A stretch of DNA of 20,651 nucleotides from an uncultured Prevotella sp. (GCA_937874345.1 CALNBT010000014.1:1-20651), one strand, 5' to 3'. Shown: positions 1 to 7,991, counted from the stretch's first letter. Numbers and translations are program-made. The notes: a model not told the origin generated them from the sequence alone.

Positions 1-119
1 TCAATGTCTATACAATCGACGGCAGGCTTATACGATCAAACGTTATTAAGTTTGAGGCGATGAAAGACTTGCAACCTTGTGTGTACATTGTCAATCACGA
101 AAAGATGATCGTTAAATAA
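1..119 (+). CDS. C-terminal fragment of a protein, possibly secreted with a sorting tail
   Basis: Only the last 38 codons are inside the window; the frame is open to the left edge and ends in TAA at 117-119. The tail reads NVYTIDGRLIRSN, a short linker, then LQPCVYIVNHEKMIVK. This 'xVYxxDGRLI...GxYIVxxxKxxxK' layout resembles the C-terminal beta-sandwich sorting domain (type IX secretion or Prevotella-type) found at the end of many Bacteroidetes surface proteins. That similarity is from memory of the family and the fragment is short, so the function of the whole protein cannot be given. A good terminator follows 32 bases after the stop, which fits a real gene end. Confidence 0.55.
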   Translation, partial: NVYTIDGRLIRSNVIKFEAMKDLQPCVYIVNHEKMIVK

Positions 120-150
120 TAAACTTCAACATTGAGAATCAAACATACAG

Positions 151-197
151 TTATCGACTCGACATCTGTAATATGATGCCGAGTCGATGATTTTTTT
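151..197 (+). terminator. Rho-independent terminator of the left-edge gene
   Basis: The arms 151-166 and 175-190 pair over 16 positions with two imperfect pairs, around an 8-nt loop, and are followed by seven T (191-197). It lies just after the stop of the partial gene at the left edge. Confidence 0.85.
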
Positions 198-230
198 GAC
201 GCTTACTTTTAAAGGTCATATGTATGAATT

Positions 231-318
231 GACAATAGCCTTGATATTGAGAGACAATATGGTTGAAATCGAACGACAATATCATTGGGTTTGCATGGCA
301 ATATCATCGAGTTTGTTT
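231..318. repeat. Four degenerate 22-bp tandem repeats
   Basis: Units start at 231, 253, 275 and 297, exactly 22 bases apart. They begin GACAATAG, GACAATAT, GACAATAT and GGCAATAT; the last three continue with variants of (A/G)(T/G)T(T/C)GA. The third and fourth units are closest to each other (share CAATATCAT and GTTTG). The unit at 319 no longer matches. The stretch is not in an open frame of any length. A 22-bp period is about two helical turns, so a row of protein-binding sites is possible, but no binder is identified. Confidence 0.6.
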
Positions 319-478
319 AATAGGCTCTAAACGGTTAATATTCAATGCATTACCACACCATATGCCGATACGTGATTATTGGGTTGTTAAGAGAACTCGA
401 AATGAGTCTAACGAGTAATTATGACGTTTTACTTTTTCTCTAATTGGTGTATGGTATTGAAGGATGATAGGAATTAAT

Positions 479-509
479 AAAGCCCGACTTCTATATGGCC
501 GGGCTTTTT
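479..509. terminator. Terminator-like hairpin
   Basis: AAAGCCCG (479-486) pairs with CGGGCTTT (500-507) and runs into a T stretch. No gene is seen directly upstream on the plus strand (198-478 has no supported CDS), so it may end a small RNA or be left over from rearrangement. Confidence 0.7.
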
Positions 510-521
510 CTTCGGAAGTTC

Positions 522-555
522 GAGGGTGTGTCAAAACAGACACATCCTCTTTTTG
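522..555. terminator. Second terminator-like hairpin
   Basis: The arms 522-532 and 539-549 pair over 11 positions with one G-T pair and a 6-nt loop, followed by TTTTTG and more T. It lies only 13 bases after the previous hairpin, so this spot has two terminators in tandem. Confidence 0.6.
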
Positions 556-559
556 TTTT

Positions 560-1092
560 TTGATACCTGATAAAAATTACACATAAGAAATCATGGTGCG
601 AAAAAGCAGACGAGTTTTTGTTTTGCATTTTAAGAGAATAAAAAAGAGGAGTTTTCAATAATTAAAGTAAAGATTTTCCCCTTGAGCATTCTAGTATCAG
701 AATATCAATTTGTAAAAATAATTCAATCAACTCATCTTCTGAATAAGATTGCAAAATGAAAGCATTGGATTCAAACTGCAAAAAGCATGTTTTTGAAGGT
801 CAATATGTACCGAATTGCAAAGCAAAACTATCGGTTTTTCAAGCAAAAAAATATAACTCTGAAATATCAACAAAATCGTTATTAAATATAAAGAATTTGT
901 AACATCATGTATCATTGCAATAGTTCATTATAGCTATTTGGCAGAACAGGTCGAATTATCATATGCAATAACTGTCATGTTTTTTCATAATATAAAGAAT
1001 ATTGCCTTATTTTTTCAATCAACCAAAATCGTGACAGAGTCAACAGGATTCACTTACACGATTGAGTATATTTCAAAAAGTATAAGCAATGA
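560..1092. other. AT-rich stretch, no gene seen
   Basis: Only a 62-codon minus-strand frame (727-915) is open. Its product is rich in Leu, Ile, Cys and Phe without any recognisable pattern, as expected from chance in AT-rich DNA. No tRNA-like cloverleaf or clear repeat was seen. It covers the downstream side of the rhaD-like gene. Confidence 0.5.
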
Positions 1093-1902
1093 TTACCTCG
1101 GCAGATGAAACACGTCAGACAGTTCTTTCATCTGTTCCTGAGTCATGCCTTCAGGTTCAAAGCCCATGCACTTGGCATTGATGTATATCTTGGCACTCTT
1201 CGACAGTACATCAATCTGGTCAAAGGCATCCATCACATCGAGCCCTTTGGCAAATACACCGCGTTTTTCCCACAACACCACATCGTATTCCTCCAACTCG
1301 CGTTGAGTGGCATCGGCGATCTTCACGCTTCCAGACAATTCGTACGGAACAATGCCTAAACCAAGCGGACAAAATGCTTTTGTTTCCGGTATCATGCTCC
1401 ACAAAATATCAGAGAGTACATCTTTTCCTAGAAAAGCCTTACTGTGGCTCATGGCAATCAACTCTATGGGATGTGTGTGAACGGTAGCCTTATAGTTGCT
1501 ACCCTTCTCGATCAAACGGTTGTGGATACTTAGATGAGAGGGCAACTCAGACGTAGGGGCAACGGGACTGTCAGCAATAATGACATAGCTAGAACAATCG
1601 TCCTGGATGCGAATCACCGATCCATTCTCCATGGGCCATCGCGCCAGATCACGCATACGTTTCCCGGTTCCCTTACAAAAGAAATAACAACCCTTGAGAA
1701 AAGGTAACTGCATGCCAATCTGCTCCACCTCGCTGATGGCCGGCAGTGCCTTCATCTCGTCATCAACCCATTCTGTGATGTTTACGGTAATATTGCCACC
1801 ATTCCGCTCTGCCCATCCGTTTTGCCACAGATAGCCTGCCACTTCAGCAGTATTGTCAATGACCTTTTTCAATCCAGGACGACCATCTAAAATCGTTTTC
1901 AT
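1093..1902 (-). CDS. rhaD: L-rhamnulose-1-phosphate aldolase (class II aldolase) with an altered zinc site
   Basis: The 269-residue product has the length and layout of RhaD, which cleaves L-rhamnulose 1-phosphate to dihydroxyacetone phosphate and L-lactaldehyde in rhamnose catabolism. Visible motifs are NGGNITVNI (34-42), the phosphate-binding loop region; TSELPSHLSIH (117-127), with the likely catalytic Glu119; and VHTHP (141-145), with zinc ligands His142 and His144. The third zinc ligand of class II aldolases is the His of a W/LxxHG motif. Here the motif reads WEKRG (211-215, codon CGC), so Arg214 sits where His is expected. All other parts look intact, so the enzyme may be impaired, or may have changed function. 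No other rhamnose genes are in the window. The gene is divergent from the next one and has its own -7 box. Confidence 0.88.
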   Translation of the reverse strand: MKTILDGRPGLKKVIDNTAEVAGYLWQNGWAERNGGNITVNITEWVDDEMKALPAISEVEQIGMQLPFLKGCYFFCKGTGKRMRDLARWPMENGSVIRIQDDCSSYVIIADSPVAPTSELPSHLSIHNRLIEKGSNYKATVHTHPIELIAMSHSKAFLGKDVLSDILWSMIPETKAFCPLGLGIVPYELSGSVKIADATQRELEEYDVVLWEKRGVFAKGLDVMDAFDQIDVLSKSAKIYINAKCMGFEPEGMTQEQMKELSDVFHLPR

Positions 1903-1926
1903 TTTATTTTGTGTTTGTTGCTACTA

Positions 1927-1934
1927 CAAAGATA
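1927..1934 (-). promoter_or_regulatory. Bacteroidetes -7 box for the rhaD-like gene
   Basis: On the minus strand this reads TATCTTTG, a full match to TAnnTTTG, 24 bases before the start codon at 1902. A TTTG at good -33 spacing is not seen (nearest is about 25 nt upstream), so the upstream half is weak. Confidence 0.55.
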
Positions 1935-2008
1935 ACAAATATATCTGCACACACACCAACAAATTTTGGTTTTTGTCCTTGCGTTTTCAGGGAAAAACAA
2001 ATCATTAT

Positions 2009-2040
2009 TTTGTCTTTTCGACAACTTTAATGTATCTTTG
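2009..2040 (+). promoter_or_regulatory. Bacteroidetes promoter directly abutting the start codon at 2046
   Basis: TTTG (2009-2012), 20 bases, then TATCTTTG (2033-2040) is a full consensus match. The expected transcription start falls at about 2046, the first base of the ATG, so the transcript would have almost no leader. Confidence 0.7.
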
Positions 2041-2045
2041 CAAAT

Positions 2046-2642
2046 ATGAATGAAAAACTGAATATCGGAAAATGGCCCGAAAATGTGATGATTGTCGATG
2101 CCGACTACATCGGTAAGGTAGCATTCAACCTGATCGTCAATTTTGAACGGATGATTGGACGACGCATTCCTAATGCCGATTTGGCTCACTGGATTGACTG
2201 CATCGCCCTTGACGGAGGAGTTCGTGAGGGTGACCAGCACACAAGTGTGGTTTTCATTCACGACAAACATCAGCAACAATTACAGAATTTCCAACCTGCA
2301 AGCTATCAGGAAGAACTGCACGAGAAAGCATTTCATGACAAGCTGGGCGAGTTTATGATGTACACACTGCCTGTTGAAAGCGAACTTGTGGAGAAAGAGG
2401 AATTTCTGATTGATGTAGTCAATACCATAAGCAATCTGAAAGAAGTAAAACGCATCATGATTGTTTCTGATACAGACAACGGATATGACAACCTGCGCCA
2501 TGCACTTCGCCAAGTAGATGAAGAGAAGCATGTCACGGTGTTTGCCATGCAGCCTCTACCTGGTGGAAATTTCAAACAAGAGATCCTCGGCTTTTCATTG
2601 ATGAGTGCACTGGGCATCCAAAGCAGTGAACTAAACAAATAA
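2046..2642 (+). CDS. Conserved Bacteroidales protein of unknown function (DUF6621-like)
   Basis: The 198-residue product has no signal peptide or membrane segment. It starts with a hydrophobic strand ending in Asp residues (VMIVDADYIGKVAFNL, 14-29). A later strand-like segment is followed by acidic residues (IMIVSDTDNGYDNL), and the C-terminal part contains LPGGNFKQEILGFSLMSALGI. I recall this C-terminal pattern from a Bacteroidales-only family (DUF6621), but could not check it. Strands ending in Asp recall NYN/PIN-like nuclease folds; that is only a guess. The start at 2046 almost coincides with the predicted transcription start. If leaderless initiation does not occur here, Met15 (2088) is the next candidate start. 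Confidence 0.75.
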   Translation: MNEKLNIGKWPENVMIVDADYIGKVAFNLIVNFERMIGRRIPNADLAHWIDCIALDGGVREGDQHTSVVFIHDKHQQQLQNFQPASYQEELHEKAFHDKLGEFMMYTLPVESELVEKEEFLIDVVNTISNLKEVKRIMIVSDTDNGYDNLRHALRQVDEEKHVTVFAMQPLPGGNFKQEILGFSLMSALGIQSSELNK

Positions 2643-2690
2643 ACATTAAACATAACAACAAAGAAACGTGTCAAAAAAGCGTGTCCCCGC

Positions 2691-2725
2691 GTGGCACTCC
2701 CCTTCCAAAAAGGGGTCGGTGGAGA
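2691..2725. repeat. REP-like palindrome remnant
   Basis: CCCCTT (2699-2704) pairs with AAGGGG (2710-2715) within ACTCCCCTTCC...GGGGTCGGTGGAGA. GC-rich palindromes of this 'ctcccctt...aaggggtcgg' type are, from memory, scattered widely in Prevotella genomes. This one lies in the leader of the following dehydrogenase gene. Confidence 0.4.
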
Positions 2726-2731
2726 CTTCAT

Positions 2732-3973
2732 ATGGGAAAAGTACTAATGATTGGCGCCGGTGGCGTGGCTACCGTTGCCGCTTTTAAAATCGTTCAAAAC
2801 AACGATACCTTTACAGAATTCATGATTGCCAGCCGTCGTAAAGAAAAGTGCGACGAGATTGTGAAAGCTATTCATGACAAAGGTTACCAAGCAGACATCA
2901 AGACCGCTCAGGTGGATGCTGACGATGTCGAACAGTTGAAAACCTTGTTGAATGACTACAAGCCTGAACTCGTCATCAATCTGGCTTTGCCATATCAGGA
3001 CCTAACCATCATGGAGGCTTGTCTGGCATGCGGGTGTAACTACCTCGATACGGCCAACTACGAACCAAGAGAGGAAGCTCACTTTGAGTATTCTTGGCAA
3101 TGGGCATACAAGGAGAAGTTTGAGAAAGCTGGATTGACGGCCATCCTGGGTTGTGGATTCGATCCAGGAGTGAGCGGTATCTTCACAGCATACGCAGCCA
3201 AACACCACTTTGACGAAATTCACAACCTTGATATCGTTGACTGTAATGCAGGTAACCACCACAAGGCTTTTGCGACTAACTTCAATCCGGAAATCAACAT
3301 CCGCGAAATAACGCAAAAGGGACTTTATTATCAAGATGGGAAATGGATTGAGACAGAACCGCTCGAGGTTCACCAGCCTATCAGCTATCCCAATATCGGC
3401 CCGCGTGAAAGCTATCTGATGCATCACGAGGAGCTGGAAAGTTTGGTCAAGAATTATCCTAGCATCAAAAAAGCGCGATTCTGGATGACCTTTGGTCAGC
3501 AATATCTTACTTACCTTGACGTGATTCAAAACCTCGGTATGTCACGAATTGACGAAGTTGAATATGAGGCAGAGGTAGCCGACGGTTCTGGTAAAAAAGT
3601 AAAAGTAAATATTGTTCCGCTGCAGTTCTTGAAAGCTGTTTTGCCTAATCCCCAGGAACTTGGCGAGAACTACGATGGCGAGACCAGTATCGGCTGTCGC
3701 ATTCGGGGTACTAAAGACGGGCAAGAAAAGACCTATTATGTATACAACAACTGCAAGCATCAAGAGGCATATAAAGAAACTGGCATGCAAGGTGTAAGCT
3801 ACACAACCGGTGTACCGGCAATGATTGGAGCGATGATGTTTATCAAAGGAATTTGGAAGAAGCCGGGTGTTTGGAACGTAGAGGACTTTGATCCAGACCC
3901 ATTCATGGAACAGCTCAACAAACAAGGACTTCCTTGGCATGAGGTCTTTGATGGCGATCTGGAGCTTTCATAA
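2732..3973 (+). CDS. Saccharopine dehydrogenase family protein, probably carboxynorspermidine/carboxyspermidine dehydrogenase
   Basis: The start at 2732 is chosen because the protein then begins MGKVLMIGAGGVATVAAFK, a Rossmann GxGGVxxxxA dinucleotide-binding turn right at the N-terminus. The 17 upstream codons of the open frame cover the REP-like palindrome. The product is 413 residues, the usual length for the carboxynorspermidine dehydrogenase branch (about 400). It has the branch's ASRRKEKCDEIVKAI, NLALPYQDLTIMEACL and CNYLDTANYEP segments, and GCGFDPGVSGIFTAYA in the middle. This enzyme reduces the Schiff base of aspartate semialdehyde and a diamine with NADPH, in the alternative spermidine pathway. 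The partner decarboxylase (nspC) is not in the window. The next gene, recA, starts 62 bases after the stop with no clear promoter between, so read-through is likely. Confidence 0.85.
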   Translation: MGKVLMIGAGGVATVAAFKIVQNNDTFTEFMIASRRKEKCDEIVKAIHDKGYQADIKTAQVDADDVEQLKTLLNDYKPELVINLALPYQDLTIMEACLACGCNYLDTANYEPREEAHFEYSWQWAYKEKFEKAGLTAILGCGFDPGVSGIFTAYAAKHHFDEIHNLDIVDCNAGNHHKAFATNFNPEINIREITQKGLYYQDGKWIETEPLEVHQPISYPNIGPRESYLMHHEELESLVKNYPSIKKARFWMTFGQQYLTYLDVIQNLGMSRIDEVEYEAEVADGSGKKVKVNIVPLQFLKAVLPNPQELGENYDGETSIGCRIRGTKDGQEKTYYVYNNCKHQEAYKETGMQGVSYTTGVPAMIGAMMFIKGIWKKPGVWNVEDFDPDPFMEQLNKQGLPWHEVFDGDLELS

Positions 3974-4035
3974 CCCGAAATCAGTCAACAAGAAATTTAT
4001 CTCATTCAATCGTGAAATTAATAAAGCAATAAAAG

Positions 4036-5055
4036 ATGGCAACAGAAGAAAATAATAACCCTAATGAAGGTAAATTAAAAGCCCTTCAGGCAGCATTGAG
4101 CAAAATCGAGAAAGATTTTGGCAAAGGCTCCATCATGAAATTAGGCGACGAACAAGTAGAAAATGTTGACGTCATCTCTACCGGCAGCCTCGGTTTGGAT
4201 GTAGCGCTCGGCGTAGGAGGTTATCCAAGAGGCAGAGTCATTGAGATCTATGGCCCTGAATCATCCGGAAAGACAACTTTAGCACTTCATGCCATTGCAG
4301 AGTCACAAAAGACAGGTGGCATCGCAGCATTCATCGATGCAGAACATGCTTTTGATCGTTTCTATGCAGCCAAGTTAGGTGTTGATGTAGACAACCTTTG
4401 GATTTCTCAGCCCGACAACGGAGAACAGGCTTTGGAAATAGCTGACCAGCTGATTCGTTCTTCTGCAATCGATATCGTGGTTATCGACTCTGTGGCAGCC
4501 CTGACGCCGAAGAAAGAAATTGAAGGTGATATGGGTGACAGCAATGTTGGTCTACAGGCACGTTTGATGAGTCAGGCGCTTAGAAAGCTCACCTCTACCA
4601 TCAGCAAAACGAACACCTGTTGCATCTTTATCAACCAGTTGCGCGAAAAGATTGGTATCATGTTTGGTAACCCTGAAACAACAACAGGTGGAAATGCATT
4701 GAAGTTCTATGCTTCGGTACGTCTGGATATCCGAAAGGTAACCAGCTTAAAAGATGGCGACCAGATCGTTGGTAACCAAGTTCGTGTCAAAGTAGTTAAA
4801 AACAAGGTTGCGCCTCCTTTCAGAAAAGCAGAGTTTGAAATAACATTCGGAGAAGGCATTTCTAAAATCGGTGAGATAGTTGATCTTGGAGTTGAATATG
4901 GCATCGTTCAGAAAAGTGGTTCCTGGTATTCATACAACGGCTCTAAACTGGCACAAGGAAGGGATGCTACGAAAGTATTGTTGAAAGATAATCCTGAGCT
5001 TTGCGAAGAACTGGAAGCAAAAATAAAGGAAGCCATTTCTGTAAAAATGGCATAA
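4036..5055 (+). CDS. recA: Recombinase A
   Basis: This 339-residue product is a complete RecA. It has the N-terminal helix (GKLKALQAALSKIEKDFGKGSIMKLG), Walker A GPESSGKT (73-80) and the Walker B strand IDIVVIDSVAALTPK. L1 and L2 loop regions are visible (EIEGDMGDSNVGLQARLMSQALRK; IGIMFGNPETTTGGNALKFYAS), and the short C-terminal domain ends in an unremarkable tail. It forms filaments on single-stranded DNA and drives strand exchange and the SOS response. No LexA-type operator or TAnnTTTG box is obvious in the 62 bases upstream, so transcription may come from the gene before. A strong terminator follows. Confidence 0.98.
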   Translation: MATEENNNPNEGKLKALQAALSKIEKDFGKGSIMKLGDEQVENVDVISTGSLGLDVALGVGGYPRGRVIEIYGPESSGKTTLALHAIAESQKTGGIAAFIDAEHAFDRFYAAKLGVDVDNLWISQPDNGEQALEIADQLIRSSAIDIVVIDSVAALTPKKEIEGDMGDSNVGLQARLMSQALRKLTSTISKTNTCCIFINQLREKIGIMFGNPETTTGGNALKFYASVRLDIRKVTSLKDGDQIVGNQVRVKVVKNKVAPPFRKAEFEITFGEGISKIGEIVDLGVEYGIVQKSGSWYSYNGSKLAQGRDATKVLLKDNPELCEELEAKIKEAISVKMA

Positions 5056-5104
5056 GGTCTTCGTAACATAACGATTTTTGGTACAACCTAATATTTAAGA
5101 TATG

Positions 5105-5136
5105 AAAGTCCAAGCAAATTATTACTTGGACTTTTT
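5105..5136 (+). terminator. recA terminator
   Basis: AAAGTCCAAG (5105-5114) pairs perfectly with CTTGGACTTT (5125-5134) around a 10-nt loop, ending in a T run. Confidence 0.85.
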
Positions 5137-5142
5137 ATCTTT

Positions 5143-5265
5143 TTGGATGAGAAACATCTGCACGGTGAGATAGACCAGGCAACATATATCAACGATTCCA
5201 TTGATGCTACTGTCGCTTTTCTGGAAACACGATATATGGTCGCTTCTTTTTTATCCAGCAGTTGA
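5143..5265 (+). other. Possible small gene or gene remnant
   Basis: A 40-codon frame from a TTG (5143) to TGA (5263-5265) encodes EIDQATYINDSIDATVAFLE and similar, amphipathic and protein-like in composition, unlike the surrounding AT-rich spacer. It has no ATG and no visible promoter. It could be the tail of a decayed gene. I do not recognise it. Confidence 0.2.
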
Positions 5266-5294
5266 ACATTGAATCATTTTTTAATTAAAAGATA

Positions 5295-5852
5295 ATGGCA
5301 CAGAATAACGAAATGAATGATAATGCGTTGGAGCAACAGTTCCAAATTACATTATCGCTTTACTTGTTATCGAAAGATAAAATTGATGAACACTTTCCGG
5401 AAGCACCCGATATAGAAGAAAAATGGTCTGAGATCATAGCGGCATTTATGCCTGATGCCATCAGGGAGTTTAACGAATACCCCACGGCTGTTTTCGGCTG
5501 GATGATGTATATTGGGATGGCTGTTGCCAAATATTGGGATCTGGATTGGGAACTATATAGTAAGGTGGAAAATCTTTATATCTATCTGCGTGACCGTATT
5601 GATTTTGATCATCTCGACGATTACATCCTCGAAAAGGTATTGATGCTTGATCATGATGCTGCGAAGGAACTGCAGAATTTGGTCATCGAATGTGCAGAGA
5701 AGATCAATCTTGAAATCATACATATGCAAATAGAACCAGGGACAAAGGAAGCTTTCCACGCTGTCGTGGACGCTTTACACCAATTCTATTTATTTGGATC
5801 AGCTATTGAACTGAAGGCTTTGGGATACCACATGACGAAACTGGGTGAATAA
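5295..5852 (+). CDS. Conserved hypothetical protein, helical
   Basis: I do not recognise the family. The 185-residue product is acidic and rich in predicted helix, with many Glu, Asp, Leu and Ile. It has no signal peptide and no clear membrane span; YPTAVFGWMMYIGMAVAKYWDLDW (about 57-80) is hydrophobic, but short and interrupted by charges. It starts at ATG 5295 after an AT-rich leader (TTAATTAAAAGATA). It lies alone between the recA terminator and a convergent transporter gene. The start MAQNNEMNDNALEQQFQ and steady amphipathic pattern argue for a real cytoplasmic protein. No function can be assigned. Confidence 0.75.
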   Translation: MAQNNEMNDNALEQQFQITLSLYLLSKDKIDEHFPEAPDIEEKWSEIIAAFMPDAIREFNEYPTAVFGWMMYIGMAVAKYWDLDWELYSKVENLYIYLRDRIDFDHLDDYILEKVLMLDHDAAKELQNLVIECAEKINLEIIHMQIEPGTKEAFHAVVDALHQFYLFGSAIELKALGYHMTKLGE

Positions 5853-6053
5853 CTATAACCTTGCGCTAAATTACGCTTGAAATAACGATTCCGTAGAATA
5901 TAGAAGACAATAGATATTTATGATCCATGAACAACTAAATGATTCGTTATCAAACCATCCCTAAAAAGAGTGGTCCTTTGTTGTGAATGGAACATGGATT
6001 GAGTATAATATTTCAGAATGACACACAAAACTTTAAGTCATCTCAATAAACCA

Positions 6054-7730
6054 TCACCCATTGACAATCTGTTTGGCACGTTCCAAAGCTAAGTTGATGT
6101 GATTGCATATATTTTCCTCGCCCAACAATTCTCTGAAACCTGCTTTATCCAATACCTCTTCCACCTTGGGACGGACACCCGACAACACAACCTGTATGCC
6201 TTCCTGCTGCGATCGCTTACAAAGGGTAGTAAGGTTGTATATGCCCGTTGAATCGACAAATGGCACCTTACGCATACGAATAATACGTACTTTGGGTCGA
6301 CTTCCCATGTTGGCCATCAACTCCTCGAACTGATTTCCGGCACCGAAAAAGTATGGTCCGTAAATCTCGTATACCTCAACACTTTTCGGAATAATCAGAT
6401 GTTTGTTGTTCTGTTGAACATCCATATCTTCAGGATGGCTTATCTCATCTGTTATCACCCTTACATCAACAGTCTCTGAAATACGTCGCATGAAAAGCAG
6501 ACAAGCAATGACCAATCCCACAAGAATTGCTATTGTCAAATCGAATATAACAGTCAGCAGAAATGTAATTATCAATACCAACACATCCGACTTTGGGTTC
6601 TTCAATAGAATGGCAAATGTTCGCCACCCACTCATGTTATAAGCCACAACGACCAACACACCCGAAAGGCATGCCATTGGAATGAATTTGGCTAACGGCA
6701 TAAGGAAAAGATAGATAAGAAGCAGCATGATCGCATGTACGATGCCTGCAACCGGGGTTTTGCCTCCGTTGTTGATATTGGTCATTGTACGTGCAATAGC
6801 ACCTGTAGCGGGAATTCCTCCAAAGAGAGGAGCAATCAAATTAGCAATTCCTTGTCCTACCAATTCCGAATTGGTATCATAGTGTTCACCTGTTACACCA
6901 TCAGCCACGGTTGCCGATAACAATGATTCGATAGCTCCAAGAATGGCAATCGTGATGGCTGGGGATATCAAGTTCTTAACCACATCCAAATTTACCGATG
7001 GAATGACCATGGCAGGCAATTGGTTATTGATTGTAAATCGGTCTCCAATGGTATCGATGCCATCCACACCTGCATACGTTTTGAGTAGCCACACGCCTAC
7101 CGTCATCAAGATGATCGCCACCAATGATCCGGGGATTTTCTTCGAAATGCGAGGCATCAATGCGATAATGAACACACTGAACACACCTACAACCAAGCTC
7201 CACCAATGAATGGTGCTCATCGATTGCCCATATACTATCCATTTATCAATGAATCCTGCTGGCATTTGACCAATGGTCAATCCGAAAAAATCCTTGATTT
7301 GAGTTGTGAAAATGGTTACGGCAATACCACTGGTAAAACCCACAACGATGGGATATGGAATATATTTAATAATCGTTCCCAACTTTAAGAGACCAAACAG
7401 AATCAAAAACAACCCCGCCATAAGGGTGGCGATGGTCAATCCTTCAACGCCATACTGTTGGATAATACCATAGATAATAACAATAAATGCACCTGTTGGA
7501 CCACCTATTTGTACCTTGCTACCACCAAAAACAGATATCATCAATCCTGCAATGATCGCTGTGATAATTCCTTTTTCAGGCGAGACCCCCGACGCTATGG
7601 CAAAAGCAATAGCCAATGGTAAAGCAACAATACCAACAATCAAGCCCGACATCATGTCGGCAGAAAACAGTTTTTTATTATAATTGAATAAAGTGTCAAC
7701 AACGACGGGCTTGTAATCAAATGACCTCAT
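6054..7730 (-). CDS. SulP family inorganic anion transporter with STAS domain
   Basis: The 558-residue product has the SLC26/SulP layout. Following a short N-terminus comes the membrane domain with about 12-14 spans (roughly 20-420), including GLIVGIVALPLAIAFAIASGVSPEKGI and the conserved IGGPTGAFIVIIYGI. Next is NSELVGQGIANLIAPLFGGIPATGAIARTMTNINNGGKTPVAGI, the typical mid-domain signature. A STAS domain follows from about 443 to 550, with FVDSTG (Asp493-Ser494-Thr495-Gly496), the position phosphorylated in anti-sigma-factor antagonists. It imports sulfate, bicarbonate or related anions; the substrate cannot be told from sequence. No carbonic anhydrase gene is adjacent. The gene converges on the previous one across a 200-base spacer. 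Confidence 0.93.
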   Translation of the reverse strand: MRSFDYKPVVVDTLFNYNKKLFSADMMSGLIVGIVALPLAIAFAIASGVSPEKGIITAIIAGLMISVFGGSKVQIGGPTGAFIVIIYGIIQQYGVEGLTIATLMAGLFLILFGLLKLGTIIKYIPYPIVVGFTSGIAVTIFTTQIKDFFGLTIGQMPAGFIDKWIVYGQSMSTIHWWSLVVGVFSVFIIALMPRISKKIPGSLVAIILMTVGVWLLKTYAGVDGIDTIGDRFTINNQLPAMVIPSVNLDVVKNLISPAITIAILGAIESLLSATVADGVTGEHYDTNSELVGQGIANLIAPLFGGIPATGAIARTMTNINNGGKTPVAGIVHAIMLLLIYLFLMPLAKFIPMACLSGVLVVVAYNMSGWRTFAILLKNPKSDVLVLIITFLLTVIFDLTIAILVGLVIACLLFMRRISETVDVRVITDEISHPEDMDVQQNNKHLIIPKSVEVYEIYGPYFFGAGNQFEELMANMGSRPKVRIIRMRKVPFVDSTGIYNLTTLCKRSQQEGIQVVLSGVRPKVEEVLDKAGFRELLGEENICNHINLALERAKQIVNG

Positions 7731-7768
7731 TTTATATCTGTGTGTTTATTTTCCTGAAAAAAGATTTG

Positions 7769-7776
7769 CAAAGGTA
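7769..7776 (-). promoter_or_regulatory. -7 box for the SulP gene
   Basis: The minus strand reads TACCTTTG, matching TAnnTTTG, 38 bases before the start codon. No good TTTG was found at -33. Confidence 0.5.
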
Positions 7777-7952
7777 GTGCTTATTTGTCGGTTTTTCTAA
7801 TTTCTATCGAACTAATACAGAATTGCGATACAAACAAGTGGTCAGAACGATCTTTCTATTCATGCCAAAATTTCTGTATTTGATACCGGATATAAGAAGT
7901 ATAAGCTAACGATAGATGGACTATGACGTTAAAATCATGTTGCAATCTATGC

Positions 7953-7991
7953 GACAAGTTGTCACATTATGCCAATTGGCACATCGTTTGT
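7953..7991 (+). promoter_or_regulatory. Two adjacent palindromes and a sigma-54-like element upstream of dnaK
   Basis: GACAAGTTGTC (7953-7963) and TGCCAATTGGCA (7970-7981) are perfect palindromes with centres about 17 bases apart. The second overlaps TGGCAC-N5-TTGT (7977-7991), which has the exact spacing of a -24/-12 sigma-54 promoter with one mismatch in the -12 half. The start of dnaK is 95 bases downstream. This could be a heat-shock operator/promoter. The rest of the 356-base SulP-dnaK spacer shows no gene. Confidence 0.45.

Noticed and set aside
727..915. 62-codon minus-strand open frame
   Set aside because: Composition follows the AT-rich DNA, with no promoter, no start context and no recognisable pattern.
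2681..2731. Upstream extension of the dehydrogenase gene (MSPRGTPLPKRG...)
   Set aside because: It covers a REP-like palindrome, and the Rossmann motif belongs at the very N-terminus, so the start at 2732 is preferred.
3002..3940. Minus-strand frames of 175 and 132 codons inside the dehydrogenase gene
   Set aside because: They are antisense shadows of a clearly conserved protein.
5853..6053. Possible terminator or gene between the convergent unknown protein and SulP genes
   Set aside because: No stable hairpin with a T run and no open frame of useful length was found by eye.
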